The position numbers and the translations under genes are program-made. The notes beneath the pieces were generated by a model. The model saw only the letters and a program-made list of their open reading frames with translations. It did not search any database and was not told the origin of the DNA. A DNA stretch of 7,084 bases from Clostridium sp. UBA2485 (GTDB lineage Bacteria > Bacillota > Clostridia > Clostridiales > Clostridiaceae). The stretch is taken from the NCBI RefSeq assembly GCF_002341865.1, contig NZ_DDOV01000035.1:96679-103762 (forward strand). Direction: 5' to 3'. Below, piece after piece: positions 1 to 5,257 of this stretch; within the stretch, counting starts at the first letter, position 1; each line of letters opens with the position of its first letter.

Positions 1-34
1 AATTGTCCATTGTCAATCGTCAATTTTCAATTTC
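1..34. repeat. Heptamer tandem repeat, consensus AATTGTC
   Basis: Four whole 7-base units and one shortened unit lie head to tail: 1-7 (AATTGTC), 8-14 (C at the first position), 15-21 (C at the fourth), 22-28 (T at the fifth) and 29-34 (truncated). On the minus strand the unit reads GACAATT. The array touches the window edge and probably continues beyond it. I recall similar short GACAATT-type arrays in clostridial intergenic DNA, but I cannot verify that here. No coding role is visible. Confidence 0.65.
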
Positions 35-474
35 ATATTAATGTAAACTTAAATAATTTAATAGCACAATTTTATGAATTCATAGATTAAATTTAAAAGT
101 GGTACATCTATATATCTTGTTGGGTTAGTTAATTCTATTTAATATATTTATAAAATATTGAAGGTTTACTACTGCAAAAGCTGATTATTTATTAATCAAA
201 TATGAAAATTCATCTATAGAAATTAGAGTAGTAATTTTTCCAATGTAATCAAATATTTTTCATTAATAATATTGTCTAAAATTTAATATTAAATTTCTCA
301 TATTTTATAAGGCAGCAATCCTAATCTTTTGATTGATAAAAAGATTTAAATTCTTAGTCTCTTATTTAGTGATATTTTCAGCTCTTAGTTATATTTTAAA
401 ACTACTATCTAATAATTGATTATTAGAACTAATTTGCCTAACTCAATAAACTATTTATAAATCTATTATACATC
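35..474. other. AT-rich intergenic region without a recognisable gene
   Basis: This stretch lies downstream of the ispH-rpsA terminator. I find no ORF with a plausible start and ribosome binding site on either strand, no tRNA-like fold and no convincing promoter. Small symmetrical elements are present: an 8-base inverted repeat with a 2-base centre at 409-426 (CTAATAAT / ATTATTAG), an 8-base-pair hairpin at 323-346 without a T tract, and separated arms TTACTACT (166-173) and AGTAGTAA (227-234). At this base composition such elements are weak evidence for function. Confidence 0.6.
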
Positions 475-500
475 AAAAAAGCCATCATAGTGATGGCTTT
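475..500 (-). terminator. Intrinsic terminator of the ispH-rpsA operon
   Basis: A perfect 10-base-pair stem AAAGCCATCA (478-487) / TGATGGCTTT (491-500) encloses a 3-base loop. On the minus strand the stem is followed by six T residues (475-480 read in reverse complement). It starts 35 bases after the stop codon of ispH-rpsA, so it is well placed to end the four-gene operon. This is the cleanest rho-independent terminator in the window. Confidence 0.92.
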
Positions 501-535
501 CTATCAATCAATTCATTAATTATAAACAGCAATCC

Positions 536-2458
536 TTAAATTTGTTCTACTGCTTTTATGCTTAATGATATTCTTTTATTTTCTTCATTTACTTCCATTA
601 TTTCTGCTTTTATATCTTCTCCAATTTTTAATACTTCTTTCGGAGTATCTATTTTATTAGTACTAATTTGTGAAATATGAACTAAACCGTCAACTCCAGG
701 TTCTAATTCTATAAAAGCACCAAATTTAGCAAATCTGACTACTTTTCCAAGGACAATATTTCCTACAGGATATTTGTTTTTAACATTTATCCATGGATCC
801 TCTGTTAATCTTTTTAGACTTAGAGAAAGTTTTTTATTCTCTTTATCTATATCCATAATATATACTTTAATTGTTTGTCCTATTTTTACCATTTCTTTAG
901 GACTCACTAACTTATTCCAACACATCTCTGATATATGAAGTAATCCATCTACTCCATCAATTTCAACAAAAGCACCAAAACTTGATATTCTTCTTACAAT
1001 ACCTTCTACTATTTGATCTTTTTCAAGTCTTTCCCAAGTTTCTTTTTCCTTCTTATCTTTTTCTACTTGAAGAATTTCTCTTCTTGAAGCGACAATCTTC
1101 ATTCCAATTTTTTGTTTTTCAAATTCAATGATTTTAACCTCTAAAGTTTCTCCAATTAAGGTTTTTAGATCTTTAATTTTATCTAAAGATATATGTGATG
1201 CAGGTATAAATATTTTTATTCCTTTATATGTAGAAATAATGCCACCTTTTACTTCTTCTATAACCTTAACTTCAATAATTTCTTTACTTTCAAAAATTCT
1301 TTTTAATTCTTTATATAATTCTTCTCTCTCAATTTCAACCCTAGAAATAACTATATATCCATCTTGATTTCTAACACTTATTATTTTACCTTCAACCATA
1401 TCGCCAACTTTAAAAATGTCAGTTAGTTTGGCATTTTCATCTTTAGTAACTTCATTGATTGGTAAATATGCTTCATTCTTTGCCCCTATAGTTAAATATG
1501 CTTCTTTCTCGGAAATTTTAAATATTTCTCCTTTAATAACTTTTCCCACTCTTAATTCAATACCATCATCCATATACTTTTCATATTCTTGCATTTCACT
1601 ATTAATCATTGTGTTCTCACCTTTCATTTTTAATATAGCCTCCTTAATTATCCAGTCTGGTGTTGATGCTCCAGCTGTCACCCCTATTTTTTTTATTTCT
1701 GTATCTTCAATAAAATCCATGGGTATTTGATCAGCATTTTCCACATGAATAGTTCTATTACAATTTTTCTTACATATTTCATAAAGTTTAGTAGTATTAG
1801 AACTATTATATCCACCTATAACTACCATAGCATCTACTTTTTTTGAAATATCCTCTGCAGATTTTTGTCTTACCTCAGTAGCACTACAAATAGTATTAAA
1901 AGCTACTATTTCTTTACACTGATCTATTACTTTATTAAGAACCTTATGCCAATTACTTTGTTTTTCAGTAGTTTGAGAAACCACACAAATTTTTCGTGGG
2001 AGATTTTCTAAATTTTCACCATTTTTAGATATTATAGCACTGTTATTACACCATCCATTTATTCCTATTACTTCAGGATGGTTTTCATCTCCAACAATTA
2101 AAATACTATATCCTAGTTTGTAATAGTTATTTACCTTCATTTGAATATTATTAACATAAGGACAAGTAGCATCTACAATATTTAATTTTTTATTTTTTAA
2201 AGTATTTAGGATATCTTCTGAAACCCCATGTGATCTTATTATTACCACATTATCTTCATCTAATTTATTTATATCATCATTACCTATAGAGTATATGTTA
2301 TTTTCTTTCAATAGCTCTACTACATCATTATTGTGAATTAATGGCCCTAGTGTATATATGTTATCAGTATATTCTTTTTTCTTATTTAAAGCTGTGTCTA
2401 CTGCTCTTTTCACACCAAAACAAAATCCAGCTTTATCCGCTAATAATATTTCCTTCAT
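536..2458 (-). CDS. ispH: IspH (HMBPP reductase) fused to four-domain ribosomal protein S1
   Basis: This is a 640-residue two-part protein. Residues 1 to about 280 are IspH (LytB), the cytoplasmic 4Fe-4S enzyme that reduces HMBPP to IPP and DMAPP in the last MEP-pathway step. The three cluster cysteines are C13 (in GFCFGV), C99 (in DATCPYV) and C191. Conserved substrate-pocket residues are H42, H77, H127 and E129 (ENHPEV), T163/T164, S219/S220 and N221, and S265. After a linker (about 281-300) come four S1 RNA-binding domains at roughly 302-374, 393-460, 481-550 and 566-636. The third and fourth carry the classic FGAFVE/FGAFIE and DGLLHIS/DGLVHIS signatures; the first two are more diverged. 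I chose ATG 2456-2458, although two GTG codons extend the frame upstream, because those GTGs lie in or beside the SD (2467-2472) and IspH proteins begin close to this point. The fusion is known in clostridia. It is the last operon gene, 55 bases after cmk. An internal start at 1607-1609 may also give S1 alone. Confidence 0.96.
   Translation of the reverse strand: MKEILLADKAGFCFGVKRAVDTALNKKKEYTDNIYTLGPLIHNNDVVELLKENNIYSIGNDDINKLDEDNVVIIRSHGVSEDILNTLKNKKLNIVDATCPYVNNIQMKVNNYYKLGYSILIVGDENHPEVIGINGWCNNSAIISKNGENLENLPRKICVVSQTTEKQSNWHKVLNKVIDQCKEIVAFNTICSATEVRQKSAEDISKKVDAMVVIGGYNSSNTTKLYEICKKNCNRTIHVENADQIPMDFIEDTEIKKIGVTAGASTPDWIIKEAILKMKGENTMINSEMQEYEKYMDDGIELRVGKVIKGEIFKISEKEAYLTIGAKNEAYLPINEVTKDENAKLTDIFKVGDMVEGKIISVRNQDGYIVISRVEIEREELYKELKRIFESKEIIEVKVIEEVKGGIISTYKGIKIFIPASHISLDKIKDLKTLIGETLEVKIIEFEKQKIGMKIVASRREILQVEKDKKEKETWERLEKDQIVEGIVRRISSFGAFVEIDGVDGLLHISEMCWNKLVSPKEMVKIGQTIKVYIMDIDKENKKLSLSLKRLTEDPWINVKNKYPVGNIVLGKVVRFAKFGAFIELEPGVDGLVHISQISTNKIDTPKEVLKIGEDIKAEIMEVNEENKRISLSIKAVEQI
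1607..1624 (-). promoter_or_regulatory. Candidate internal ribosome binding site and start for a free S1 protein
   Basis: Inside ispH-rpsA the minus strand reads AAAGGTGAG (1616-1624), then six bases, then ATG (1607-1609), in frame at codon 284. AGGTGA matches the SD type used by the real starts in this operon (AGGTGG for the flavoprotein and ispH, AGGTGA for aroH), and the spacing is ideal. The codon sits at the junction between the IspH domain (ending near residue 280) and the first S1 domain (starting near 302). Initiation here would give a 357-residue protein beginning MINSEMQEYEKYM with all four S1 domains. The site and position are seen directly; its use is inferred. Confidence 0.5.
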
Positions 2459-2466
2459 TTGTTTCA

Positions 2467-2472
2467 CCACCT
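2467..2472 (-). promoter_or_regulatory. Ribosome binding site of ispH-rpsA
   Basis: The minus strand reads AGGTGG eight bases before ATG 2456-2458. An upstream in-frame GTG pair (2465-2470) overlaps or touches this SD, so it cannot be served by it. The site therefore decides for the ATG start. Confidence 0.8.
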
Positions 2473-2513
2473 ATTTATTGACTTTAGTATTATTTTATCA
2501 TATTAGAGAAAGT

Positions 2514-3182
2514 TTAACTAACACAATTAGAAATTTTATTTTTTATATGATTACATATTACTTCAACCACTTCTTCTATTGTTAAATTTGAAGAATCTAC
2601 TTCAATTGCATCTTCAGCTTTAGTTAAGGGATCAACTTCTCTATTAGAATCAATATAGTCTCTTTTTATTATATCTTCAAGTATACTATCATAATTTACT
2701 TCTATATTTTTTTCTATTAACTCACTATATCTACGCATAGCTCTTGTTTCAGCACTAGCAGTTAAATAAAATTTGAATTTTGAATCTTTAAGTACTACTG
2801 TACCAATATCTCTACCATCCATAATAACATCATATTTTTTAGCTATTGCTTGTTGCATTTTTACTAGCTTTTGCCTTACTAAAGATAAGGCTGCATAATT
2901 TGATACATTATTACTAATTATAGGCATTGTTAGCTCTGATGTAATATCTATTCCATTTAATATCAAATTATCTCCCTCAAAATGCATTTCTAAGTTATCT
3001 AAAAGACTTATTAATTTATCTGTATCTTCATAAGAGATTCTTTCTTTCATCGCTACGTAGGTAACAGCTCTATACATTGCTCCAGTATTTATGTACATTA
3101 AGTTAAACTTTTTACCTACTATTTTTGCTATGGTACTTTTTCCTGCTCCTGCAGGTCCATCTATAGCAACAGACATTCTCAT
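2514..3182 (-). CDS. cmk: Cytidylate kinase (CMP/dCMP kinase)
   Basis: This 222-residue cytoplasmic enzyme transfers phosphate from ATP to CMP or dCMP in pyrimidine nucleotide recycling. The P-loop is GPAGAGKST at residues 9-17. NTGAMYRA follows at about 32-39, the substrate-binding DGRDIGTVV lies mid-protein, and the lid region carries RAMRR; the end shows the family pattern DSNREVDPLTKAEDAIEVDSS. The length is typical of the bacterial family. The start ATG at 3180-3182 has an AAAGGA-type SD (3192-3197) about nine bases upstream. A second ATG six bases in (3174-3176) would remove only two residues and cannot be excluded. The gene lies 33 bases after aroH and 55 bases before ispH-rpsA in the same operon. 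Placing cmk just before an S1 gene is a common bacterial arrangement. Confidence 0.97.
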   Translation of the reverse strand: MRMSVAIDGPAGAGKSTIAKIVGKKFNLMYINTGAMYRAVTYVAMKERISYEDTDKLISLLDNLEMHFEGDNLILNGIDITSELTMPIISNNVSNYAALSLVRQKLVKMQQAIAKKYDVIMDGRDIGTVVLKDSKFKFYLTASAETRAMRRYSELIEKNIEVNYDSILEDIIKRDYIDSNREVDPLTKAEDAIEVDSSNLTIEEVVEVICNHIKNKISNCVS

Positions 3183-3215
3183 TCACAATCTTCCTTTCTA
3201 ATATAAAAACGCTAA

Positions 3216-3572
3216 TTATCTAAGGCTAATGTCACTTCGAAGTGATGCTGCCTTATGAAGATAAACAAAATTAACATCTCTTTCTTCTTCGTCACATAAA
3301 ATAGTTACTCTTATACAAAGCTTTAATGAATTTTCCACTTCCATTTCATTAAAATGCATAATACTAACCTTATTTAAATTAAAATATTCTCTTACATATG
3401 CACCTGGATAAGCTTTGGTTATATCCTTAGTGCAAGAAAAAAGTAATACCTTTATATTATTTGTATTTAATGAATTTATCTTTAAAATTTTATTCATTAA
3501 TTCAATAGTCTTTTCTTTTATTTCTAAGGTATCATTCTTTTCTATTGTGGTTGCACCTCTTATCGATAACAT
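3216..3572 (-). CDS. aroH: Chorismate mutase, AroH type
   Basis: This 118-residue protein is a monofunctional chorismate mutase of the trimeric AroH fold (as in Bacillus subtilis), converting chorismate to prephenate for phenylalanine and tyrosine synthesis. It begins with the family signature IRGATT. Compared from memory with the B. subtilis enzyme, catalytic residues match as R5 (Arg7), R61 (Arg63), E76 (Glu78), R88 (Arg90, in CIRV) and Y104 (Tyr108, in VYLHKA). Two pocket positions differ: Y55 replaces Phe57 and H73 replaces Cys75. The protein ends shortly after LRSDISL, lacking the extra C-terminal tail of the Bacillus protein. Only two bases separate its ATG from the stop of the upstream flavoprotein gene, and its SD (AGGTGA) lies inside the end of that gene, so the two are probably translationally coupled. 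No other aromatic-pathway gene is in the window. Confidence 0.93.
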   Translation of the reverse strand: MLSIRGATTIEKNDTLEIKEKTIELMNKILKINSLNTNNIKVLLFSCTKDITKAYPGAYVREYFNLNKVSIMHFNEMEVENSLKLCIRVTILCDEEERDVNFVYLHKAASLRSDISLR

Positions 3573-3574
3573 AA

Positions 3575-4798
3575 TTAATCACCTATCTTTTGTCCTGCTA
3601 AATATCCAGTAGATAATGCAATTTGCACATTATATCCTCCAGTATAGGCATCAACATCAATAATTTCTCCAGCGAAACTTAAATTTGAAATTATTTTTGA
3701 TTTCATAGTTGAAGGATCTATTTCTTTAGTATCTATTCCTCCAGAAGTTACTATCGCCTCAGATACTGGTCTTAAATTCTTAACTGTTAGCACTAAATTT
3801 TGTATTAAATGAACAAGTTTCTTACGTTCCTCTTTAGTTATAGCATTAACCTTTTTATTTTCATCTATGCCACTATGTCTGACTATTACCGGTATAAGTT
3901 TCTTAGGAAATAAATCATCTAAAGCATTTTTAAAATCTTTATTTAAATATTGATTAAAATCCTTTTGTACCCTCTTATCTAACTCATCTTCGCTTAAAGC
4001 TGGCTTTAAATTTATTATTATTTTATATTTTTCATTGTTCTTTATACTACTACTAGCACTTAAAACCAATGGACCAGATATTCCAAAGTGAGTAAATAGC
4101 ATTTCTCCTAATTCTTTAAAAAGAATTTTATTTTTACTATCCCTAAGAACGAGTTCCACATTTTTTAACGCCAGCCCTTGAAGCTCTTTAACAAATTCTT
4201 CTTCTATTTCTACAGGTACTAAGGATGGTTTTAATTCAACAATATTATGACCAATACCTTTACAAAGTTTTAATCCCTCTCCATCAGAACCAGTTTGAGG
4301 ATAAGAAACGCCACCTGTACACATTATAAAATAATCACCAGTAATGTTTTTACCATCTTGCAATACTATTTCTTTTATATTGTTATCTTGAAGAATAAAT
4401 TCTTTTACATTACTATTCTTCATAATATTTACATTCTTCTCTTTTAATTCACCTTCTAAAGTTTTTATTATATCAGAAGATTTATCAGAATTAGGAAACA
4501 CTCTGTCTCCTCTCTCAACTTTTAACTTTGTTCCTCTACACTGAAAAAAATTCATTGTATCTTCATTAGTAAAAGTATATAGAGAACTATATAAAAAATA
4601 AGGATTAGTAGGGATATAATTTAGAAACTCCCCTATTTCCTTAGCATTGGTCACATTACATCGTCCTTTACCAGTTATAAATAATTTTTTACCTAGTTTT
4701 TCATTTTTTTCTAACAATATTACGCTATGATTTTCAGCTGCGGATATTGCAGCCATCATACCAGCGGGACCTCCACCAATTACTACAACTTTTGACAT
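3575..4798 (-). CDS. HI0933-family FAD-dependent flavoprotein (YhiN/YtfP-like)
   Basis: This 407-residue protein is predicted to be a cytoplasmic flavoprotein of the HI0933 family (PF03486), often annotated as NAD(P)/FAD-dependent oxidoreductase or aminoacetone oxidase family FAD-binding enzyme. Its physiological substrate is not known to me. An N-terminal Rossmann motif IGGGPAGMMAA (residues 7-17) binds FAD, E30 ends the second strand as the likely ribose-binding acid, and the family hallmark GKKLFITGKGRCNVTN lies at 36-51. Near the C terminus are VTSGGID and FAGEIIDVDAYTGGYN, also typical of the family and probably contacting FAD. The length is normal. I prefer ATG 4796-4798 to the GTG one codon upstream because the SD AGGTGG (4806-4811) is seven bases from the ATG but only four from the GTG. 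It is the first gene of the operon, under the promoter at 4846-4874, and couples closely to aroH. Confidence 0.93.
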   Translation of the reverse strand: MSKVVVIGGGPAGMMAAISAAENHSVILLEKNEKLGKKLFITGKGRCNVTNAKEIGEFLNYIPTNPYFLYSSLYTFTNEDTMNFFQCRGTKLKVERGDRVFPNSDKSSDIIKTLEGELKEKNVNIMKNSNVKEFILQDNNIKEIVLQDGKNITGDYFIMCTGGVSYPQTGSDGEGLKLCKGIGHNIVELKPSLVPVEIEEEFVKELQGLALKNVELVLRDSKNKILFKELGEMLFTHFGISGPLVLSASSSIKNNEKYKIIINLKPALSEDELDKRVQKDFNQYLNKDFKNALDDLFPKKLIPVIVRHSGIDENKKVNAITKEERKKLVHLIQNLVLTVKNLRPVSEAIVTSGGIDTKEIDPSTMKSKIISNLSFAGEIIDVDAYTGGYNVQIALSTGYLAGQKIGD

Positions 4799-4805
4799 CA
4801 CTTCA

Positions 4806-4811
4806 CCACCT
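4806..4811 (-). promoter_or_regulatory. Ribosome binding site of the flavoprotein gene
   Basis: The minus strand reads AGGTGG seven bases before ATG 4796-4798. The surrounding string AGGTGGTGAA is the same as the one in front of ispH-rpsA. The spacing favours the ATG over the adjacent GTG (4799-4801). Confidence 0.75.
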
Positions 4812-4845
4812 AAATTTTCTACAAAAATTCCTACTTAACTTATAA

Positions 4846-4874
4846 ATTATACTTCAATATCTAGTATATATCAA
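4846..4874 (-). promoter_or_regulatory. Sigma-A-type promoter of the flavoprotein-aroH-cmk-ispH-rpsA operon
   Basis: On the minus strand a -35 box TTGATA (4869-4874, one mismatch to TTGACA) is followed by exactly 17 bases and a perfect -10 box TATAAT (4846-4851). Transcription would start near 4839, giving a leader of about 40 bases before ATG 4798. It lies just downstream of the terminator hairpin at 4887-4911, so the operon appears insulated from upstream transcription. No other convincing promoter is seen within the operon. Confidence 0.75.
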
Positions 4875-4886
4875 TCAACTAGAAGA

Positions 4887-4911
4887 AAATCGTGACAGCT
4901 AGTCACGATTT
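4887..4911 (-). terminator. Intrinsic terminator upstream of the operon promoter
   Basis: A perfect 10-base-pair stem AAATCGTGAC (4887-4896) / GTCACGATTT (4902-4911) has a 5-base loop. Read on the minus strand it is followed by a T-rich tail (TTTTCTTCT), which is better than the tail on the plus strand (ATTTATTAA). gdhA already has a hairpin at 5216-5241, so this second terminator suggests a separate transcript from 4912-5215, or a backup terminator for gdhA. The stop codon of the small ORF at 4899-5012 falls in its loop. Confidence 0.7.
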
Positions 4912-5012
4912 ATTAATTTACAATTTACAGTATATAATGCACAATTGTAGTGTTTTTCTTTAGGTATGTTCAAAAAAATAATAAGCCAATATGCTAGTTT
5001 ATTCTTCATCAT
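4899..5012 (-). CDS. Possible 37-codon small ORF, unknown function
   Basis: I do not recognise this ORF. It starts ATG ATG with an AAGGAA ribosome binding site (5018-5023) five to eight bases upstream, and a TATAAT box lies at 5032-5037, though without a good -35 partner. The predicted peptide begins MMKNKLAYWLIIFLNI, a short positively charged start followed by about eleven mostly hydrophobic residues; the rest is polar with two cysteines. Its C-terminal part is encoded by the degenerate heptamer repeat at 4915-4949, and the stop codon lies in the loop of the terminator at 4887-4911. It could be a small membrane-active peptide, the chance reading of a non-coding RNA, or the relic of a larger gene or dispersed element. 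Codon-level conservation would be needed to accept it. Confidence 0.22.
   Translation of the reverse strand: MMKNKLAYWLIIFLNIPKEKHYNCALYTVNCKLINRD
4915..4949. repeat. Degenerate heptamer repeat array
   Basis: Five in-phase 7-base units follow one another: AATTTAC at 4915-4921 and again at 4922-4928, then 4929-4935 (diverged), AATGCAC at 4936-4942 and AATTGTA at 4943-4949. The period and the AATTGT-like core match the clearer array at 1-34, so the two look like members of one repeat family. The array overlaps the 3' part of the small ORF candidate and borders the terminator at 4887-4911. Confidence 0.45.
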
Positions 5013-5215
5013 AATGGTTCCTTAAAACTCAATTATACCCTAACTATTATGAATACCTATCTTAGACAAAACATAGACTCTAACTTTGACTAATTATTTT
5101 CTTTCATACCCCTTGTATTAAAATAAATCAGTAATTAATTTTAATTGTTACATATATAATATTAGCAATAAATTGCTTGATTATTAAATTTTAATAATAT
5201 TCCTAATCGTAAAGA
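5013..5215. other. Intergenic stretch downstream of gdhA
   Basis: Together with the features at 4802-5012 this belongs to a 456-base gap between gdhA and the operon. It holds no ORF with a credible start. It contains a palindrome of 9-base arms, ATTATTAAA / TTTAATAAT (5180-5198, one-base centre), a small AGCAAT / ATTGCT repeat (5164-5177) and the TATAAT box at 5032-5037 that could serve the small ORF. The AT-only palindrome may be chance. Confidence 0.5.
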
Positions 5216-5241
5216 AAGAGAATTCCCTAGAGAATTCTCTT
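5216..5241 (-). terminator. Probable terminator of gdhA
   Basis: A perfect 10-base-pair stem AAGAGAATTC (5216-5225) / GAATTCTCTT (5232-5241) with a 6-base loop begins 16 bases after the gdhA stop codon. On the minus strand the tail is TCTTTAC, which gives only a weak T tract together with the stem end, so termination may be incomplete. The stronger-tailed hairpin at 4887-4911 could act as backup. Confidence 0.7.
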
Positions 5242-5257
5242 CATATATATTTTAAAA

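Noticed and set aside
1..34. CRISPR array
   Set aside because: The units are 7 bases long with no spacers, which is a simple tandem repeat and not a repeat-spacer array.
162..248. Open frame of 28 codons on the plus strand with protein-like composition (contains AKADYLLIKYENSSIEIRVV)
   Set aside because: It has no start codon or ribosome binding site, and a stop directly precedes it. It could be a gene remnant but is too short to support.
323..346. Hairpin AATCTTTT / AAAAGATT in the left intergenic region
   Set aside because: It is short, A/T-dominated and has no following T tract on either strand, so it is not a credible terminator.
409..426. Near-palindrome CTAATAAT-TG-ATTATTAG
   Set aside because: It resembles an operator in form but has no promoter or gene start beside it, and such AT palindromes arise readily at this composition.
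1128..1730. Plus-strand ORFs (1128-1367 and 1416-1730) opposite ispH-rpsA
   Set aside because: They lie wholly antisense to a strongly supported gene, have no good ribosome binding site and show only hydrophobic low-complexity translation, as expected for shadows of AT-rich coding DNA.
2358..2585. Plus-strand ORF spanning the ispH/cmk junction
   Set aside because: It is antisense to both genes across their junction, with no family resemblance or SD; a shadow.
3415..3612. Plus-strand ORF opposite aroH and the end of the flavoprotein gene
   Set aside because: It is antisense to two well-supported genes and has a phenylalanine- and isoleucine-rich chance translation.
4887..4911. Idea that this hairpin is an attenuator in the leader of the flavoprotein operon
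   Set aside because: The best promoter (TTGATA-17-TATAAT, 4846-4874) lies downstream of the hairpin in the direction of transcription, so the hairpin is not in the operon's leader.
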